Source: Streptomyces canus
GTDB lineage: Bacteria; Actinomycetota; Actinomycetes; Streptomycetales; Streptomycetaceae
NCBI RefSeq assembly: GCF_030816965.1
Contig: NZ_JAUSYQ010000002.1
Location: 4,871,501-4,935,500, forward strand
Direction: 5' to 3'
Length of the DNA: 64,000 nucleotides
The notes under the pieces are model-generated. The model did no database searches, was not told where the DNA came from, and saw only the letters and a list, made by a program, of their open reading frames with translations. Of the stretch, positions 48,898 to 59,405 are shown piece by piece; position 1 is the stretch's first letter, and the number at the start of each line of letters is the position of its first letter. The position numbers and the translations under genes were made by a program.

Positions 48898-49998
48898 GTG
48901 ACCGACGTAACCGGCGCCGCTGCCGACGTGCTGCACACCCTGTTCCACTCGGACCAGGGCGGTCATGAGCAGGTCGTGCTCTGCCAGGACCGCAAGAGCG
49001 GCCTCAAGGCCGTCATCGCCCTCCACTCCACCGCGCTCGGCCCCGCCCTCGGCGGGACGCGCTTCTACCCGTACGCGAGCGAGCAGGAGGCCGTCGCCGA
49101 CGCGCTGAACCTCGCGCGCGGGATGTCGTACAAGAACGCCATGGCCGGGCTCGACCACGGCGGCGGCAAGGCCGTGATCATCGGGGACCCGGAGCGGGAC
49201 AAGACCGAGGAGCTGCTGCTCGCGTACGGCCGCTTCGTGGCCTCGCTCGGCGGGCGCTACGTCACCGCGTGCGACGTCGGCACGTACGTCGCCGACATGG
49301 ACGTCGTCGCACGCGAGTGCCGCTGGACGACCGGCCGCTCCCCCGAGAACGGCGGCGCCGGCGACTCCTCCGTCCTCACCGCCTTCGGCGTCTACCAGGG
49401 CATGCGGGCCAGCGCACAGCACCTGTGGGGCGATCCCTCGCTGCGCGGCCGCAGGGTCGGCGTCGCGGGCGTCGGCAAGGTCGGGCACCACCTGGTGGAG
49501 CACCTCCTCGAGGAGGGCGCCGAGGTCCTGATCACGGACGTACGCCAGGAGGCCGTGGAACGGATCGCCGGCCGGCACCCCTCCGTCTCCCCCGTCGCCG
49601 ACACCGACGCGCTGATCCGGACCGAGGGTCTCGACATCTACGCCCCCTGCGCGCTGGGCGGAGCCTTGAACGACGTCTCCGTGCCGGCGCTGACCGCGAG
49701 GATCGTCTGCGGCGCCGCCAACAACCAGCTCGAGCACCCGGGCGTGGAGAAGGACCTCGCGGACCGCGGGATCCTCTACGCGCCGGACTACGTGGTGAAC
49801 GCCGGCGGGGTCATCCAGGTCGCCGACGAACTGCACGGGTTCGACTTCGAACGGTGCCGGGCGAAGGCCGCGAAGATCTTCGACACCACGCTGGCAATCT
49901 TCGCACGTGCGAAGGAAGACGGGATTCCGCCGGCCGCCGCGGCCGACCGGATCGCCGAGCAGCGGATGCACGAGGCGGCCACGAAACGGGCGCACTGA
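48898..49998 (+). CDS. vdh: Valine (branched-chain amino acid) dehydrogenase, 366 aa
   Basis: Glu/Leu/Phe/Val dehydrogenase fold: substrate region [20 protein letters not shown], catalytic [10 protein letters not shown] with the active Lys, NAD domain [20 protein letters not shown], and the C-terminal [20 protein letters not shown]. It deaminates valine to 2-ketoisovalerate with NAD, supplying precursors for fatty acid and polyketide synthesis. GTG 48898 with CCAGGAG eight bases upstream. Confidence 0.9.
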   Translation: MTDVTGAAADVLHTLFHSDQGGHEQVVLCQDRKSGLKAVIALHSTALGPALGGTRFYPYASEQEAVADALNLARGMSYKNAMAGLDHGGGKAVIIGDPERDKTEELLLAYGRFVASLGGRYVTACDVGTYVADMDVVARECRWTTGRSPENGGAGDSSVLTAFGVYQGMRASAQHLWGDPSLRGRRVGVAGVGKVGHHLVEHLLEEGAEVLITDVRQEAVERIAGRHPSVSPVADTDALIRTEGLDIYAPCALGGALNDVSVPALTARIVCGAANNQLEHPGVEKDLADRGILYAPDYVVNAGGVIQVADELHGFDFERCRAKAAKIFDTTLAIFARAKEDGIPPAAAADRIAEQRMHEAATKRAH

Positions 49999-50279
49999 CG
50001 TTTGACCGGTACCCGTCGGCGCACACTTAGAGAGAACTCTCACGTTCGTCGGCGGGTCGGCCGCGAAGAAGTGGTTAAAATCGCGGTTGACCAGCGGGGA
50101 CGGGGCTCCCCGAGGGTTCTGGGCCAGGGCACGTGCTGCGGGCGACGTACCGTATGGGCGTGGGCTCAGGTACCGTGGAAGCCCTACGGACCGGTCTCTC
50201 TGCGGAGAGTCCGTTCTAGATCATGAACGCGTGTCAAGACTCTGGGGCCACCGAGCCCCGTATTCGAGGGGGTCGAGCC

Positions 50280-50528
50280 ATGGGGCGCGGCCGGGCAAAG
50301 GCCAAGCAGACGAAGGTCGCCCGCCAGCTGAAGTACAGCAGCGGCGGGACAGACCTGTCGCGTCTGGCCAATGAGCTGGGCGCTTCGACTTCGAGTCAGC
50401 CGCCGAATGGCGAGCCGTTCGAGGACGACGAGGAAGACGACCCGTACGCCCAGTACGCGGATCTCTACAACGACGACGAGGACGAGGACGACGAGTCCGG
50501 TCCTGCGTCTCAACGCCGCGGAGCTTGA
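50280..50528 (+). CDS. DUF3073 protein, 82 aa
   Basis: Begins MGRGRAKAKQTKVARQLKYS followed by SGGTDLSRLANELG, then an acidic tail (EDDEEDDPYAQYADLYNDDE). This basic head and acidic tail define the actinobacterial DUF3073 family of unknown function. ATG 50280 follows GAGGGGG. The 280-bp upstream region has a TTGACC-type box but no certain promoter. Strong terminator downstream. Confidence 0.85.
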   Translation: MGRGRAKAKQTKVARQLKYSSGGTDLSRLANELGASTSSQPPNGEPFEDDEEDDPYAQYADLYNDDEDEDDESGPASQRRGA

Positions 50529-50544
50529 CGACCCAGCTGTGCGT

Positions 50545-50582
50545 AACCCGGTCCGGGGTGGTCCACACCACCGGACCGGGTT
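50545..50582. terminator. Bidirectional terminator
   Basis: AACCCGGTCCG and CGGACCGGGTT with an inner stem (GGTGG/CCACC), followed by TT, between the DUF3073 gene (+) and purM (-). Confidence 0.85.
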
Positions 50583-50601
50583 TTGCGCTGCCTGTCAGTT
50601 C

Positions 50602-51666
50602 CTAGGCGTAGTCACCGACGAGCTCGGCACCCGTGGTGTGGTCACCGCGGTCCGTGATCTCGCCCGCGACCCATGACTCGACCCCGCGGTCGGCCAGGGT
50701 GGCCAGGGCGACGTCAGCCGACTCCTCGGGCACGATCGCGATCATGCCGACGCCCATGTTCAGGGTCTTCTCCAGCTCCAGGCGCTCGACCTGACCCGTC
50801 TTGCCGACGAGGTCGAAGACCGGGCCCGGGGTCCAGGTGGTGCGGTCCACGACGGCGTGCAGACCGTCGGGGATCACACGGGCCAGGTTTGCCGCCAGAC
50901 CGCCGCCGGTGACGTGCGAGAAGGCGTGCACCTCGGCCGTGCGGAGCAGGGCCAGGCAGTCCAGTGAGTAGATCTTGGTGGGCTCCAGGAGCTCCTCGCC
51001 GAGGGTGCGGCCGAGCTCGTCGATCCGGGCGTCCAGGGCGAGGCCCGCCTGGTTCAGGAGCACATGCCGCACGAGCGAGTACCCGTTCGAGTGAAGACCC
51101 GAGGCCGCCATGGCGATGACCGCGTCACCCTTACGGATGCGATCCGCGCCGAGCAGCCGGTCGGCCTCCACGACGCCCGTACCGGCGCCGGCGACGTCGA
51201 AGTCGTCCGGACCGAGCAGACCCGGGTGCTCGGCCGTCTCGCCGCCGACCAGGGCACAGCCGGCGAGCACACAGCCCTCGGCGATGCCCTTGACGATCGC
51301 GGCGACCCGCTCGGGGTGGACCTTGCCGACACAGATGTAGTCGGTCATGAACAGCGGCTCGGCACCGCACACCACGATGTCGTCCATGACCATCGCGACC
51401 AGGTCGTGGCCGATGGTGTCGTAGACGCCCAGCTGACGCGCGATGTCGACCTTGGTGCCGACGCCGTCGGTGGCGGAGGCGAGCAGGGGACGCTCGAAGC
51501 GCTTGAGGGCGGAGGCGTCGAAGAGTCCGGCGAAACCGCCGAGGCCGCCGAGGACCTCGGGGCGCTGGGTCTTCTTCACCCACTCCTTCATCAGTTCTAC
51601 GGCGCGGTCGCCCGCCTCGATGTCGACGCCCGCGGCTGCGTAGCTGGCACCAGTTGTCTCAGACAT
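50602..51666 (-). CDS. purM: Phosphoribosylformylglycinamidine cyclo-ligase, 354 aa
   Basis: PurM motifs: SYAAAGVDIEAGDRAVELMK, SATDGVGTKVDIA, LVAMVMDDIVVCGAEPLFMT, VGGETAEHPGL, HVTGGGLAANL, MGVGMIAIV. It closes the imidazole ring to make AIR in purine synthesis. ATG 51666 lies 45 bp after purF on the same strand, so the two form an operon. Confidence 0.95.
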   Translation of the reverse strand: MSETTGASYAAAGVDIEAGDRAVELMKEWVKKTQRPEVLGGLGGFAGLFDASALKRFERPLLASATDGVGTKVDIARQLGVYDTIGHDLVAMVMDDIVVCGAEPLFMTDYICVGKVHPERVAAIVKGIAEGCVLAGCALVGGETAEHPGLLGPDDFDVAGAGTGVVEADRLLGADRIRKGDAVIAMAASGLHSNGYSLVRHVLLNQAGLALDARIDELGRTLGEELLEPTKIYSLDCLALLRTAEVHAFSHVTGGGLAANLARVIPDGLHAVVDRTTWTPGPVFDLVGKTGQVERLELEKTLNMGVGMIAIVPEESADVALATLADRGVESWVAGEITDRGDHTTGAELVGDYA

Positions 51667-51711
51667 GGCAGTAGAGAACTTTCGTGTCGTACGGCAGGTA
51701 TGACGGGCTGC

Positions 51712-53238
51712 CTACGGGCGACGGATCGCGTCGGCCGCGGCCGTGGCGGCGGGCCCTGCGGCCAGCTCGGTCTCCAGGAGCTGCTTGCCGAGCAGCTCGG
51801 GGTCCGGAAGCTCCATCGGGTACTCGCCGTCGAAGCAGGCGCGGCAGAGGTTCGGCTTGGCGATGGTGGTCGCCTCGATCATGCCGTCGAGGGAGATGTA
51901 CGCCAGGGAGTCGGCGCCGAGCGAGGTGCCGATCTCGTCGATGGTCATGCCGTTGGCGATGAGCTCGGCGCGGGTGGCGAAGTCGATGCCGAAGAAGCAG
52001 GGCCACTTCACGGGGGGCGAGGAGATCCGGATGTGGACCTCGGCGGCGCCCGCCTCGCGGAGCATGCGGACCAGGGCGCGCTGGGTGTTGCCGCGGACGA
52101 TCGAGTCGTCGACGACGACCAGACGCTTGCCCTTGATGACTTCCTTGAGCGGGTTCAGCTTCAGGCGGATGCCGAGCTGGCGAATGGTCTGGGAGGGCTG
52201 GATGAACGTACGGCCGACGTAGGCGTTCTTCACCAGGCCCGCACCGAAGGGGATGCCGGAGGCCTCCGCGTAGCCGATGGCCGCCGGGGTGCCGGATTCC
52301 GGGGTCGCTATGACCAGGTCGGCGTCGACGGGCGCTTCCTTGGCGAGTTTGCGGCCCATCTCCACGCGGGAGAGGTACACGTTCCGGCCGGCGATGTCGG
52401 TGTCGGGGCGCGCCAGATAGACGTACTCGAAGACACAGCCCTTGGGCTTCGCTTCCGCGAATCGGGAGGTGCGCAGGCCGTTCTCGTCGATGGCGACGAA
52501 CTCACCCGGCTCGATCTCGCGGACATAGCTCGCGCCGCAGATGTCGAGGGCGGCGGACTCGGAGGCGACGACCCAGCCGCGCTCCAGGCGGCCGAGGACC
52601 AGCGGGCGGATGCCCTGCGGGTCGCGGGCGGCGTAGAGGGTGTGCTCGTCCATGAAGACGAGGGAGAAGGCACCGCGCACCTTCGGGAGGACGGAGTGGG
52701 CCGCCTCCTCGATGGTCAGGGGCTTGCCGTCCTCGTCGACCTGGGCCGCGAGGAGCGCGGTGAGCAGGTCAGTGTCGTTGGTGGCGGCCACACGCGGGCT
52801 ACGGCCCTCCTGCTTGGGCAGGTCGGCGACCATCTCGGCGAGCTGCGCCGTGTTGACCAGGTTGCCGTTGTGGCCGAGCGCGATGGAACCGTGCGCGGTG
52901 GCACGGAACGTCGGCTGGGCGTTCTCCCAGGTGGAGGCACCGGTGGTCGAGTAGCGGGCGTGACCGACCGCAAGGTGACCCTGGAGCGAACCGAGAGAGG
53001 TCTCGTCGAAGACCTGGGAAACGAGGCCCATGTCCTTGAAGACGAGGATCTGGGAGCCGTTGCTGACCGCGATTCCCGCGGATTCCTGACCCCGATGCTG
53101 GAGGGCGTAGAGCCCGAAGTACGTGAGCTTGGCGACCTCTTCGCCCGGAGCCCAGACACCGAAGACGCCACAAGCGTCCTGGGGGCCCTTCTCACCGGGG
53201 AGCAGGTCGTGGTTGAGTCGTCCGTCACCACGTGGCAC
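51712..53238 (-). CDS. purF: Amidophosphoribosyltransferase, 508 aa
   Basis: An N-terminal glutaminase with nucleophile Cys 23 exposed by propeptide cleavage (QDACGVFGVWAPGEEV), QHRGQESAGIAV, GHNGNLVN; a C-terminal PRTase with VVDDSIVRGNTQRALVRMLR. First step of purine synthesis. GTG 53238. Upstream of purM. Confidence 0.95.
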   Translation of the reverse strand: MPRGDGRLNHDLLPGEKGPQDACGVFGVWAPGEEVAKLTYFGLYALQHRGQESAGIAVSNGSQILVFKDMGLVSQVFDETSLGSLQGHLAVGHARYSTTGASTWENAQPTFRATAHGSIALGHNGNLVNTAQLAEMVADLPKQEGRSPRVAATNDTDLLTALLAAQVDEDGKPLTIEEAAHSVLPKVRGAFSLVFMDEHTLYAARDPQGIRPLVLGRLERGWVVASESAALDICGASYVREIEPGEFVAIDENGLRTSRFAEAKPKGCVFEYVYLARPDTDIAGRNVYLSRVEMGRKLAKEAPVDADLVIATPESGTPAAIGYAEASGIPFGAGLVKNAYVGRTFIQPSQTIRQLGIRLKLNPLKEVIKGKRLVVVDDSIVRGNTQRALVRMLREAGAAEVHIRISSPPVKWPCFFGIDFATRAELIANGMTIDEIGTSLGADSLAYISLDGMIEATTIAKPNLCRACFDGEYPMELPDPELLGKQLLETELAAGPAATAAADAIRRP

Positions 53239-53295
53239 GGTTCCGAGTGTAGGCGAGATCGACCACTGGTCCGAATTCGCGGAGAGTGGGCTTTC

Positions 53296-54105
53296 TTACT
53301 CCGCATGGGCCGTAACGCTCTCGCCGGAGGCCTTGGTGATCTTCAGGGAATCCCGTTCCTGCTGGTAGGAGACCTTGCCGGAGAGGATTTCGGCGAGCTC
53401 GCGCTCGGCCTTCATCACCGGGCCCGAACACATCATGCGCGTGGTAGCGAGGCGCCCGAACTCGATGGTGCCGTCCTTGACCGTGGCCATGCCGTTGAAG
53501 GTGTTGCAGCCGAGGCTGCCGGTGACGGTGTTCTTCCTGGTGAGGGTGAGGTAGGCGTTCTCGCCGAGGGACCAGCGAGTGCCCTTCAGGGCGGGGGCCT
53601 TCTCCTCGCGCAGGGTGATGGTGTCGTTCTGCGGGCTGGTCAGCGTGAGGGTCCTGGCACCTGACGGCCCCTCCAGCTCGGCCTTGAGGTCGTTGTCGAA
53701 GACGCCGACGAACTTCTCCTCGAACGTCCCCACCGCCCCTTGGCAGCCGACGAGTGTCCGGGCGAGGTCGGAGACCTTCACGGTGTCGCCCTGGATGTCC
53801 ACGTCGGCACCGATGCTGTTGCAGCCCACGGAACCACCGGACTTCCCGCCGCCGACGTCCGGTTCGGCGGCACCGGGCTTGAAGTCGATGTGAGCGTGCC
53901 TGCGAGCACCCTTCTCGGGCAGGACGTAGTCCTTGCCGTCGACGGTGACCTTCTGGGGCACCCAGGAGGTGTCCGCGATGGTGGAGAGGTCCTGGGTCCT
54001 GGTCCCCACGGTCTCCGTGCCACAGGCGGCCAGGACGGTGGTCCCGGCCAGGGCTGCGGCCGCGTACTTGGCGTATGTCGTCCGCTTCATGCCTCTTTGA
54101 CGCAT
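53296..54105 (-). CDS. META-domain lipoprotein, 269 aa
   Basis: Signal sequence with lipobox LAAC (Cys 28). Two META-type repeats follow: WVPQKVTVDGKDYVLPEKGA ... SVGCNSIGADVDIQG and the second, LKGTRWSLGENAYLTLTRKN ... GSLGCNTFNGMATVKDG. META domains occur in HslJ-type envelope-stress proteins. The start may instead be the ATG at 54090 (MKRTTYAKY). Separate from purF by about 60 bp. Confidence 0.8.
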   Translation of the reverse strand: MRQRGMKRTTYAKYAAAALAGTTVLAACGTETVGTRTQDLSTIADTSWVPQKVTVDGKDYVLPEKGARRHAHIDFKPGAAEPDVGGGKSGGSVGCNSIGADVDIQGDTVKVSDLARTLVGCQGAVGTFEEKFVGVFDNDLKAELEGPSGARTLTLTSPQNDTITLREEKAPALKGTRWSLGENAYLTLTRKNTVTGSLGCNTFNGMATVKDGTIEFGRLATTRMMCSGPVMKAERELAEILSGKVSYQQERDSLKITKASGESVTAHAE

Positions 54106-54182
54106 GAGGCGGGCGGTGGGTTCGATGCCGTTGTCAGTCTGTTGCCGTGTTCGCGGTCAGTATGTCGTCAGCGCCCATGGGG

Positions 54183-54980
54183 TCAGCTCATGACCGGCAG
54201 CAGTCCGCTCAGGTCCGCCCGCTCCCCGCTCGCGCTGACCTTGGCCTCGTCGAGCGCGTCCTTCCAGGTCAGCCGCCCGGTGGCGAGCCGGATCCAGGTC
54301 AGCGGGTCGGTCTCGACGACGTTCGGCGGAGTGCCCCGGGTGTGCTTCGGCCCCTCGACGCACTGCACGACGGCGTACGGCGGCACCCGCACCTCGGTCG
54401 AACCGCCGGGCGCCTTCGCGGCGAGGGCGTCGGCGAGGAGGCGGGTGCAGGCGGCGAGGGCCTGACGGTCGTAGGGGATGTCGAGGCCGGGGACGGCGGC
54501 GCTCAGGTCGTCGGTGTGGACGACGAGTTCGACGGTGCGGGTGACCAGGTAGTCGGCGAGGGGCAGCGCGCCGGCGTTGGTCTCCAGGAGCCGGGTGCCG
54601 GGGTGGGTGTCCAGCAGCTCGGTCAGGGTCCGGTCGACGTCGGTGAGGTAGGCGTCGAGGTCGGGGTGCCGCTGGGCCAGGTCCCGGGTGAAGTCGGCGA
54701 TGGCCGCGGAGCTGGCGGAGGTGGCGAACGGCCAGTCGAGCAGCACGGCGTCCTGTCGCGCGGGCGCGGGCCGGTCCAGGGCCCGGTGGACGGCCGTGAC
54801 CGCCATCCCGATGTGCGCGACCAGCTCCCGTACGGTCCACTCCCCCAGCCGCGTACGCAGCGCCAGTTGCTCGGGGGTCAGCGTGCGTACGGCCTCCCGT
54901 ACGTTCCCGAGCTGGGCCTGGACGGCCGTGCGGATCTTGGCGGGGTCGTAGGCGCGGGCGCGCTTCCTGGCCGTGGGCAT
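54183..54980 (-). CDS. Maleylpyruvate-isomerase-family (DinB-like) protein, 265 aa
   Basis: The N-terminal helical bundle has EWTVRELVAHIGMAVTAVHR and LADYLVTRTVELVVHTDDLS, the metal-binding His positions of DinB/mycothiol-dependent enzymes. The C-terminal 90 residues resemble a sterol-carrier-type unit (VVETDPLTWIRLATGRLTWK). Probably mycothiol-dependent transferase or sterol-carrier family; substrate unknown. ATG 54980 is chosen because upstream frame is low complexity. Confidence 0.75.
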   Translation of the reverse strand: MPTARKRARAYDPAKIRTAVQAQLGNVREAVRTLTPEQLALRTRLGEWTVRELVAHIGMAVTAVHRALDRPAPARQDAVLLDWPFATSASSAAIADFTRDLAQRHPDLDAYLTDVDRTLTELLDTHPGTRLLETNAGALPLADYLVTRTVELVVHTDDLSAAVPGLDIPYDRQALAACTRLLADALAAKAPGGSTEVRVPPYAVVQCVEGPKHTRGTPPNVVETDPLTWIRLATGRLTWKDALDEAKVSASGERADLSGLLPVMS

Positions 54981-55093
54981 GACGGTGAGCCTAGTCGGCG
55001 GGGAAGGCGGAGAAGGAGGAGGGGAAGGGTGATCGTCGGGTCCGGACAGCTCCTGGGCCAACTCATCCTGCGCGCCCAGGAAGCGGCTCCGCG

Positions 55094-55128
55094 AAGGCCC
55101 CGCCCGTCACAACGACGGGCGGGGCCTT
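55094..55128 (-). terminator. purL terminator
   Basis: AAGGCCCCGCCCGTC and its complement (15 bp) with a 5-nt loop, directly 3' of purL on the minus strand. Confidence 0.85.
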
Positions 55129-55148
55129 CGGAGTCGTACGACCACGGC

Positions 55149-57407
55149 CTACTTGAGCAGGGCCGGGATCGTGTCTTCGTGCGCCCGGCGCAGCTCCTCC
55201 AGGGTCAGTTCGAACTCGCCCTGGAGGTCGACGGTGTCCCCGTCCACGACACCGATACGGGTGACCGGCAGGCCCCGCGCACCGCACATGTCGTTGAAGC
55301 GGAGTTCCTCCGAGCGCGGTACGGCGACGACCGCACGGCCCGCCGACTCGGAGAAGAGGAGGGTGAAGGCGTCCAGCCCGTCCGGTACGACCAGACGCGC
55401 ACCCTTGCCGCCGAGCAGCGCCGACTCGACGACCGCCTGGATCAGGCCGCCGTCGGAGAGGTCGTGCGCGGAGTCGATCATGCCGTCTCGGGAGGCGGAG
55501 ATCAGGATCTCGGCGAGCAGCCGCTCGCGCTCCAGGTCGACCTTCGGGGGCAGCCCGCCGAGGTGGTCGTGGACGACCTGCGACCAGGCCGAGCCGCCGA
55601 ACTCCTCACGGGTGTCGCCGAGGAGGTAGAGCAGCTGGCCCTCCTCCTGGAAGGCGGCCGGCGTGCGGCGGGCGACATCGTCGATGACGCCCAGGACCGC
55701 GACCACGGGGGTCGGGTGGATGGCCGCCTCGCCCGTCTGGTTGTACAAGGACACGTTGCCGCCCGTGACCGGGGTGCCCAACTGCAGGCAGCCGTCGGCC
55801 AGTCCACGGATCGCCTCCGCGAACTGCCACATCACGGCCGGGTCCTCGGGGGAGCCGAAGTTCAGGCAGTCGGAGACGGCGAGCGGCTTGGCGCCGGTCG
55901 TCGCCACGTTGCGATACGCCTCCGCCAGCGCCAGCTGCGCGCCGGTGTACGGGTCCAGCTTCGCGTAACGGCCGTTGCCGTCCGTCGCGATCGCCACGCC
56001 CAGCCCCGTCGACTCGTCGATGCGGATCATGCCGGAGTCCTCCGGCTGGGCCAGGACGGTGTTGCCCTGCACGAAGTGGTCGTACTGCGAGGTGATCCAC
56101 TTCTTGGAGGCCTGGTTCGGAGAGGACACCAGCTTCAGGACCTGGTCCTTCAGCTCCTCACTCGAAGCCGGCCGCGGCAGCTTGTTCGCGTCGTCCGCCT
56201 GGAGCTCGTCCTGCCAGGACGGGCGGGCGTACGGGCGCTCGTAGACCGGGCCGTCGTGCGCGACCGTGCGCGGGTCGACGTCGACGATCTTGCCGCCGTG
56301 CCAGTAGATCTCCAGGCGGTCGCCGTCGGTCACCTCACCGATGACGGTGGCGATGACGTCCCACTTGTCGCAGATCTCAAGGAACCGGTCGACCTTCTCC
56401 GGCTCCACGACCGCGCACATGCGTTCCTGCGACTCGCTCATGAGGATTTCCTCGGGCGAGAGGGTCGAGTCACGCAGAGGTACGTCGTCCAGCGTCACGC
56501 GCATGCCGCCGGAGCCGTTGGAGGCCAGCTCGGAGGTGGCGCAGGACAGACCGGCCGCGCCCAGGTCCTGGATGCCGACGACCAGCTTCTCCTTGAACGC
56601 CTCCAGGGTGCACTCGATGAGGAGCTTCTCCTGGAAGGGGTCACCGACCTGCACGGCCGGACGCTTCGACGGCTTGGCGTCGTCGAAGGTCTCCGAGGCG
56701 AGGATCGAGGCGCCACCGATGCCGTCGCCGCCGGTCCGGGCCCCGTAAAGGATGACCTTGTTGCCCGCGCCGGACGCCTTCGCGAGGTGGATGTCCTCGT
56801 GCCGCATGACGCCGATGGCACCCGCGTTGACCAGCGGGTTTCCCTGGTAACAGGCGTCGAAGACGACCTCACCGCCGATGTTCGGCAAGCCCAGGCAGTT
56901 GCCGTAGCCGCCGATGCCGGCGACGACGCCGGGGAGCACGCGCTTGGTGTCCGGGTGGTCGGCAGCGCCGAAGCGCAGGGGGTCGACCACGGCCACCGGC
57001 CGCGCGCCCATCGCGATGATGTCGCGGACGATGCCGCCGACACCGGTGGCCGCGCCCTGGTAGGGCTCGACGTAGGACGGGTGGTTGTGCGACTCGACCT
57101 TGAAGGTCACGGCGTAACCCTGGCCGACGTCCACCACACCCGCGTTCTCGCCGATGCCGACGAGCAGGGCATCGCTCTGGGGTGCCTTCTCGCCGAACTG
57201 GCGCAGGTGGACCTTGGAGGACTTGTAGCTGCAGTGCTCGGACCACATGACCGAGTACATGGCGAGCTCGGCACCGGTGGGCCGGCGGCCGAGGATCTCC
57301 ACGACCCGCTCGTACTCGTCCTTCTTCAGGCCGAGTTCGGCCCAGGGCAGCTCGACGTCGGGGGTCGCGGCCGCGTGCTCGACCGTGTCCAGAGGCGTCC
57401 GGCTCAT
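55149..57407 (-). CDS. purL: FGAM synthase subunit PurL (small type), 752 aa
   Basis: PurL motifs include [71 protein letters not shown] and [13 protein letters not shown]. At 752 residues it is the short form, which needs PurQ (glutaminase) and PurS, both encoded just upstream in the same operon. ATG 57407 overlaps the purQ stop as ATGA. Confidence 0.95.
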   Translation of the reverse strand: MSRTPLDTVEHAAATPDVELPWAELGLKKDEYERVVEILGRRPTGAELAMYSVMWSEHCSYKSSKVHLRQFGEKAPQSDALLVGIGENAGVVDVGQGYAVTFKVESHNHPSYVEPYQGAATGVGGIVRDIIAMGARPVAVVDPLRFGAADHPDTKRVLPGVVAGIGGYGNCLGLPNIGGEVVFDACYQGNPLVNAGAIGVMRHEDIHLAKASGAGNKVILYGARTGGDGIGGASILASETFDDAKPSKRPAVQVGDPFQEKLLIECTLEAFKEKLVVGIQDLGAAGLSCATSELASNGSGGMRVTLDDVPLRDSTLSPEEILMSESQERMCAVVEPEKVDRFLEICDKWDVIATVIGEVTDGDRLEIYWHGGKIVDVDPRTVAHDGPVYERPYARPSWQDELQADDANKLPRPASSEELKDQVLKLVSSPNQASKKWITSQYDHFVQGNTVLAQPEDSGMIRIDESTGLGVAIATDGNGRYAKLDPYTGAQLALAEAYRNVATTGAKPLAVSDCLNFGSPEDPAVMWQFAEAIRGLADGCLQLGTPVTGGNVSLYNQTGEAAIHPTPVVAVLGVIDDVARRTPAAFQEEGQLLYLLGDTREEFGGSAWSQVVHDHLGGLPPKVDLERERLLAEILISASRDGMIDSAHDLSDGGLIQAVVESALLGGKGARLVVPDGLDAFTLLFSESAGRAVVAVPRSEELRFNDMCGARGLPVTRIGVVDGDTVDLQGEFELTLEELRRAHEDTIPALLK

Positions 57408-58084
57408 ACGTTGACCAGCTTCTTGAGGATCGAGGTGAAGAAGGGGAGGCCGTCGGTGCGGCCGGTGCCGATGAGCGGCTCCACGGCGTGCTCCGGGTGC
57501 GGCATCAGGCCTACGACGTTGCCCGCCTCGTTGCTGATGCCGGCGATGTCCCGCAGCGAACCGTTCGGATTGAAGTCCAGGTACCGGAACGCGACCCGCC
57601 CCTCGGCCTCCAGCTTGTCGAGGGTGTACTCGTCGGCGACGTACCGGCCGTCCATGTTCTTCAGCGGGATGTTGATCTCCTGGCCGGCCGAGTAGTCGGT
57701 GGTCCAGGCGGTGTCCGCGTTCTCCACCCGCAGCTTCTGGTCGCGGCAGATGAAGTGGAGGTGGTCGTTGCCGAGCATCCCGCCCGGGAGCAGGTGAGCC
57801 TCGGTGAGGATCTGGAAGCCGTTGCAGATGCCGAGGACCGGGAGGCCGGCCTTCGCCTGCTCGATGAGGGGCTCCATCACCGGCGAGAAGCGCGCGATGG
57901 CACCGGCGCGCAGATAGTCGCCGTAGGAGAAACCGCCGCACAGCACCACGGCGTCGACCTGGTGGAGGTCCTTGTCCTTGTGCCACAGGGCGACCGGTTC
58001 GGCGCCCGCGAGGCGGATCGCGCGCTGGGTGTCCCGGTCGTCGAGGCTGCCGGGGAAAGTGACGACGCCAATACGAGCGGTCAC
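57404..58084 (-). CDS. purQ: FGAM synthase glutaminase PurQ, 226 aa
   Basis: A class I glutamine amidotransferase: [20 protein letters not shown], nucleophile Cys in [20 protein letters not shown], and C-terminal [12 protein letters not shown] with His and Glu. Supplies ammonia to PurL. GTG start overlaps the purS stop. Confidence 0.95.
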   Translation of the reverse strand: MTARIGVVTFPGSLDDRDTQRAIRLAGAEPVALWHKDKDLHQVDAVVLCGGFSYGDYLRAGAIARFSPVMEPLIEQAKAGLPVLGICNGFQILTEAHLLPGGMLGNDHLHFICRDQKLRVENADTAWTTDYSAGQEINIPLKNMDGRYVADEYTLDKLEAEGRVAFRYLDFNPNGSLRDIAGISNEAGNVVGLMPHPEHAVEPLIGTGRTDGLPFFTSILKKLVNV

Positions 58085-58344
58085 TTCGCGGCCTCCGCGA
58101 CTTCCTCCACCTTGACGGTGAAGTCCTCGATCACGGTGTTGGCGAGGAAGGATTCCGCAAGATCGTGGATGCGGGCGAGCGCGGCCTCGTCGACCGGTCC
58201 GTCAACTTCCAGTTCGAATCGCTTTCCCTGACGTACGTCGGAGATGCCGTCGAAACCCAGTCGCGGCAGTGCACGCTGCACCGCCTGGCCCTGGGGGTCG
58301 AGGATCTCCGGCTTGAGCATGACGTCGACTACGACGCGTGCCAC
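58081..58344 (-). CDS. purS: FGAM synthase subunit PurS, 87 aa
   Basis: Sequence [20 protein letters not shown] followed by [20 protein letters not shown] is characteristic of PurS, which bridges PurL and PurQ. GTG 58344 has GGGAG five bases away; a GTG at 58350 is too close to it. First gene of purSQL. Confidence 0.95.
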   Translation of the reverse strand: MARVVVDVMLKPEILDPQGQAVQRALPRLGFDGISDVRQGKRFELEVDGPVDEAALARIHDLAESFLANTVIEDFTVKVEEVAEAAK

Positions 58345-58613
58345 TGGCACTCCCGGTGGTGTGGTGCTGAGCAGGTTCCTTCAGACTACCCGCACAAAAT
58401 TTCTACGCGCGTTGAGTTGGAGGAATCTACGTGACGGCCATCACGGCCCAGCACGGAGGCGGACGTTCGTGAAAATTTCCCGGAAAGATCTCAGATCGAC
58501 ACCCGATACCTATTGCGCTCGGACACGCGGAAGGATTTAGTCGAGCTTCACAATGCATTGTCGGGCACTGTACAAATGAATTGACAACGTGCCGCACGAA
58601 GGGACCGATATTC

Positions 58614-58931
58614 GTGGCGCAGAAGGTCGTGGTCACTCTCTTTGACGACATCGACGGCTCGGAAGCGGCGGAAACGATCGCCTTCGGACTCGACGGCAAG
58701 TCGTACGAGATCGACCTGAATCAAGCCAATGCCAAGAAACTGCGTAAGGCGCTCGAGCCCTACGTGGAGGCCGGCCGCAAGCGGTCCAGGTCCGGCAAGG
58801 CGTACCGGCAGACCGAGGTCGCTCCCGACCCGGCGGCGGTCAGGGCCTGGGCCCAGGCCAACAAGATGGACGTCCCCGCCCGCGGACGGATCCCCAAGAG
58901 GGTCTACGAGGCGTTCACCCAGGCCCAGTAG
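58614..58931 (+). CDS. lsr2: Lsr2-family nucleoid protein, 105 aa
   Basis: The N-terminal AQKVVVTLFDDIDGSEAAET is the dimerisation unit of Lsr2. The C-terminal region has RAWAQANKMDVPARGRIPKR with the AT-hook-like RGR that inserts in the minor groove of AT-rich DNA. Lsr2 silences foreign genes, and its AT-rich targets would include the low-GC parts of the element to the left. Streptomyces usually have more than one paralog; near purS this is likely the LsrL type. GTG 58614 follows AAGGGACC. Confidence 0.85.
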   Translation: MAQKVVVTLFDDIDGSEAAETIAFGLDGKSYEIDLNQANAKKLRKALEPYVEAGRKRSRSGKAYRQTEVAPDPAAVRAWAQANKMDVPARGRIPKRVYEAFTQAQ

Positions 58932-59054
58932 GGCCTGTCGACGCCGGGTCATCCGCCCCTCGGGCCAACCGACTTGCGTTGCACCCCACCTGGTCAGCTA
59001 GAGTCTGGAGCACGCCGAGGGGCGAGGCCGAAAGGCCCAGCTCACGGAGTACAC

Positions 59055-59126
59055 GCGGGTGTAGTTCAGTAGTAGAACATCCCCCTTCCAGGGGGAAGGC
59101 GCAGTGTGCAATTCCTGTCACCCGCT
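59055..59126 (+). tRNA. tRNA-Gly (UCC)
   Basis: 72 nt, acceptor GCGGGTG / CACCCGC, anticodon loop CTTCCAG. Confidence 0.92.
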
Positions 59127-59206
59127 CTGCATCGCCGTCCGGACCACTCTGGTGGATCGGGTAGGATGATGCTCGCGCCGATCGGTGAGAGCCGGTCGGA
59201 GGCAAT

Positions 59207-59279
59207 GCGGACGTAGCTCAGTTGGTAGAGCGCAACCTTGCCAAGGTTGAGGTCGCCAGTTCGAACCTGGTCGTCCGCT
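59207..59279 (+). tRNA. tRNA-Gly (GCC), first copy
   Basis: 73 nt, acceptor GCGGACG / CGTCCGC, anticodon loop TTGCCAA, T-stem CCAG/CTGG. Confidence 0.95.
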
Positions 59280-59287
59280 CCACGAAG

Positions 59288-59316
59288 AAGACCCCGGTCA
59301 TCGCGACCGGGGTCTT
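59288..59316 (+). terminator. Terminator after the tRNA-Gly pair
   Basis: AAGACCCCGGTC and GACCGGGGTCTT around a short loop, followed by TTTTA. Confidence 0.85.
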
Positions 59317-59405
59317 TTTATGTCCGTGCACCGTCTGACATTTGTCACACGGAGTGGTGACAGCGCGCACTGCTGTCGCATCCGGTCCGCCGGGACGCTG
59401 GCTTC

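Noticed and set aside
51064-53664. 866-codon plus-strand open frame
   Set aside because: It is antisense to purM and purF; no domain is recognisable.
54147-57695. 1182-codon plus-strand open frame
   Set aside because: It is antisense to purL and the DinB-like gene.
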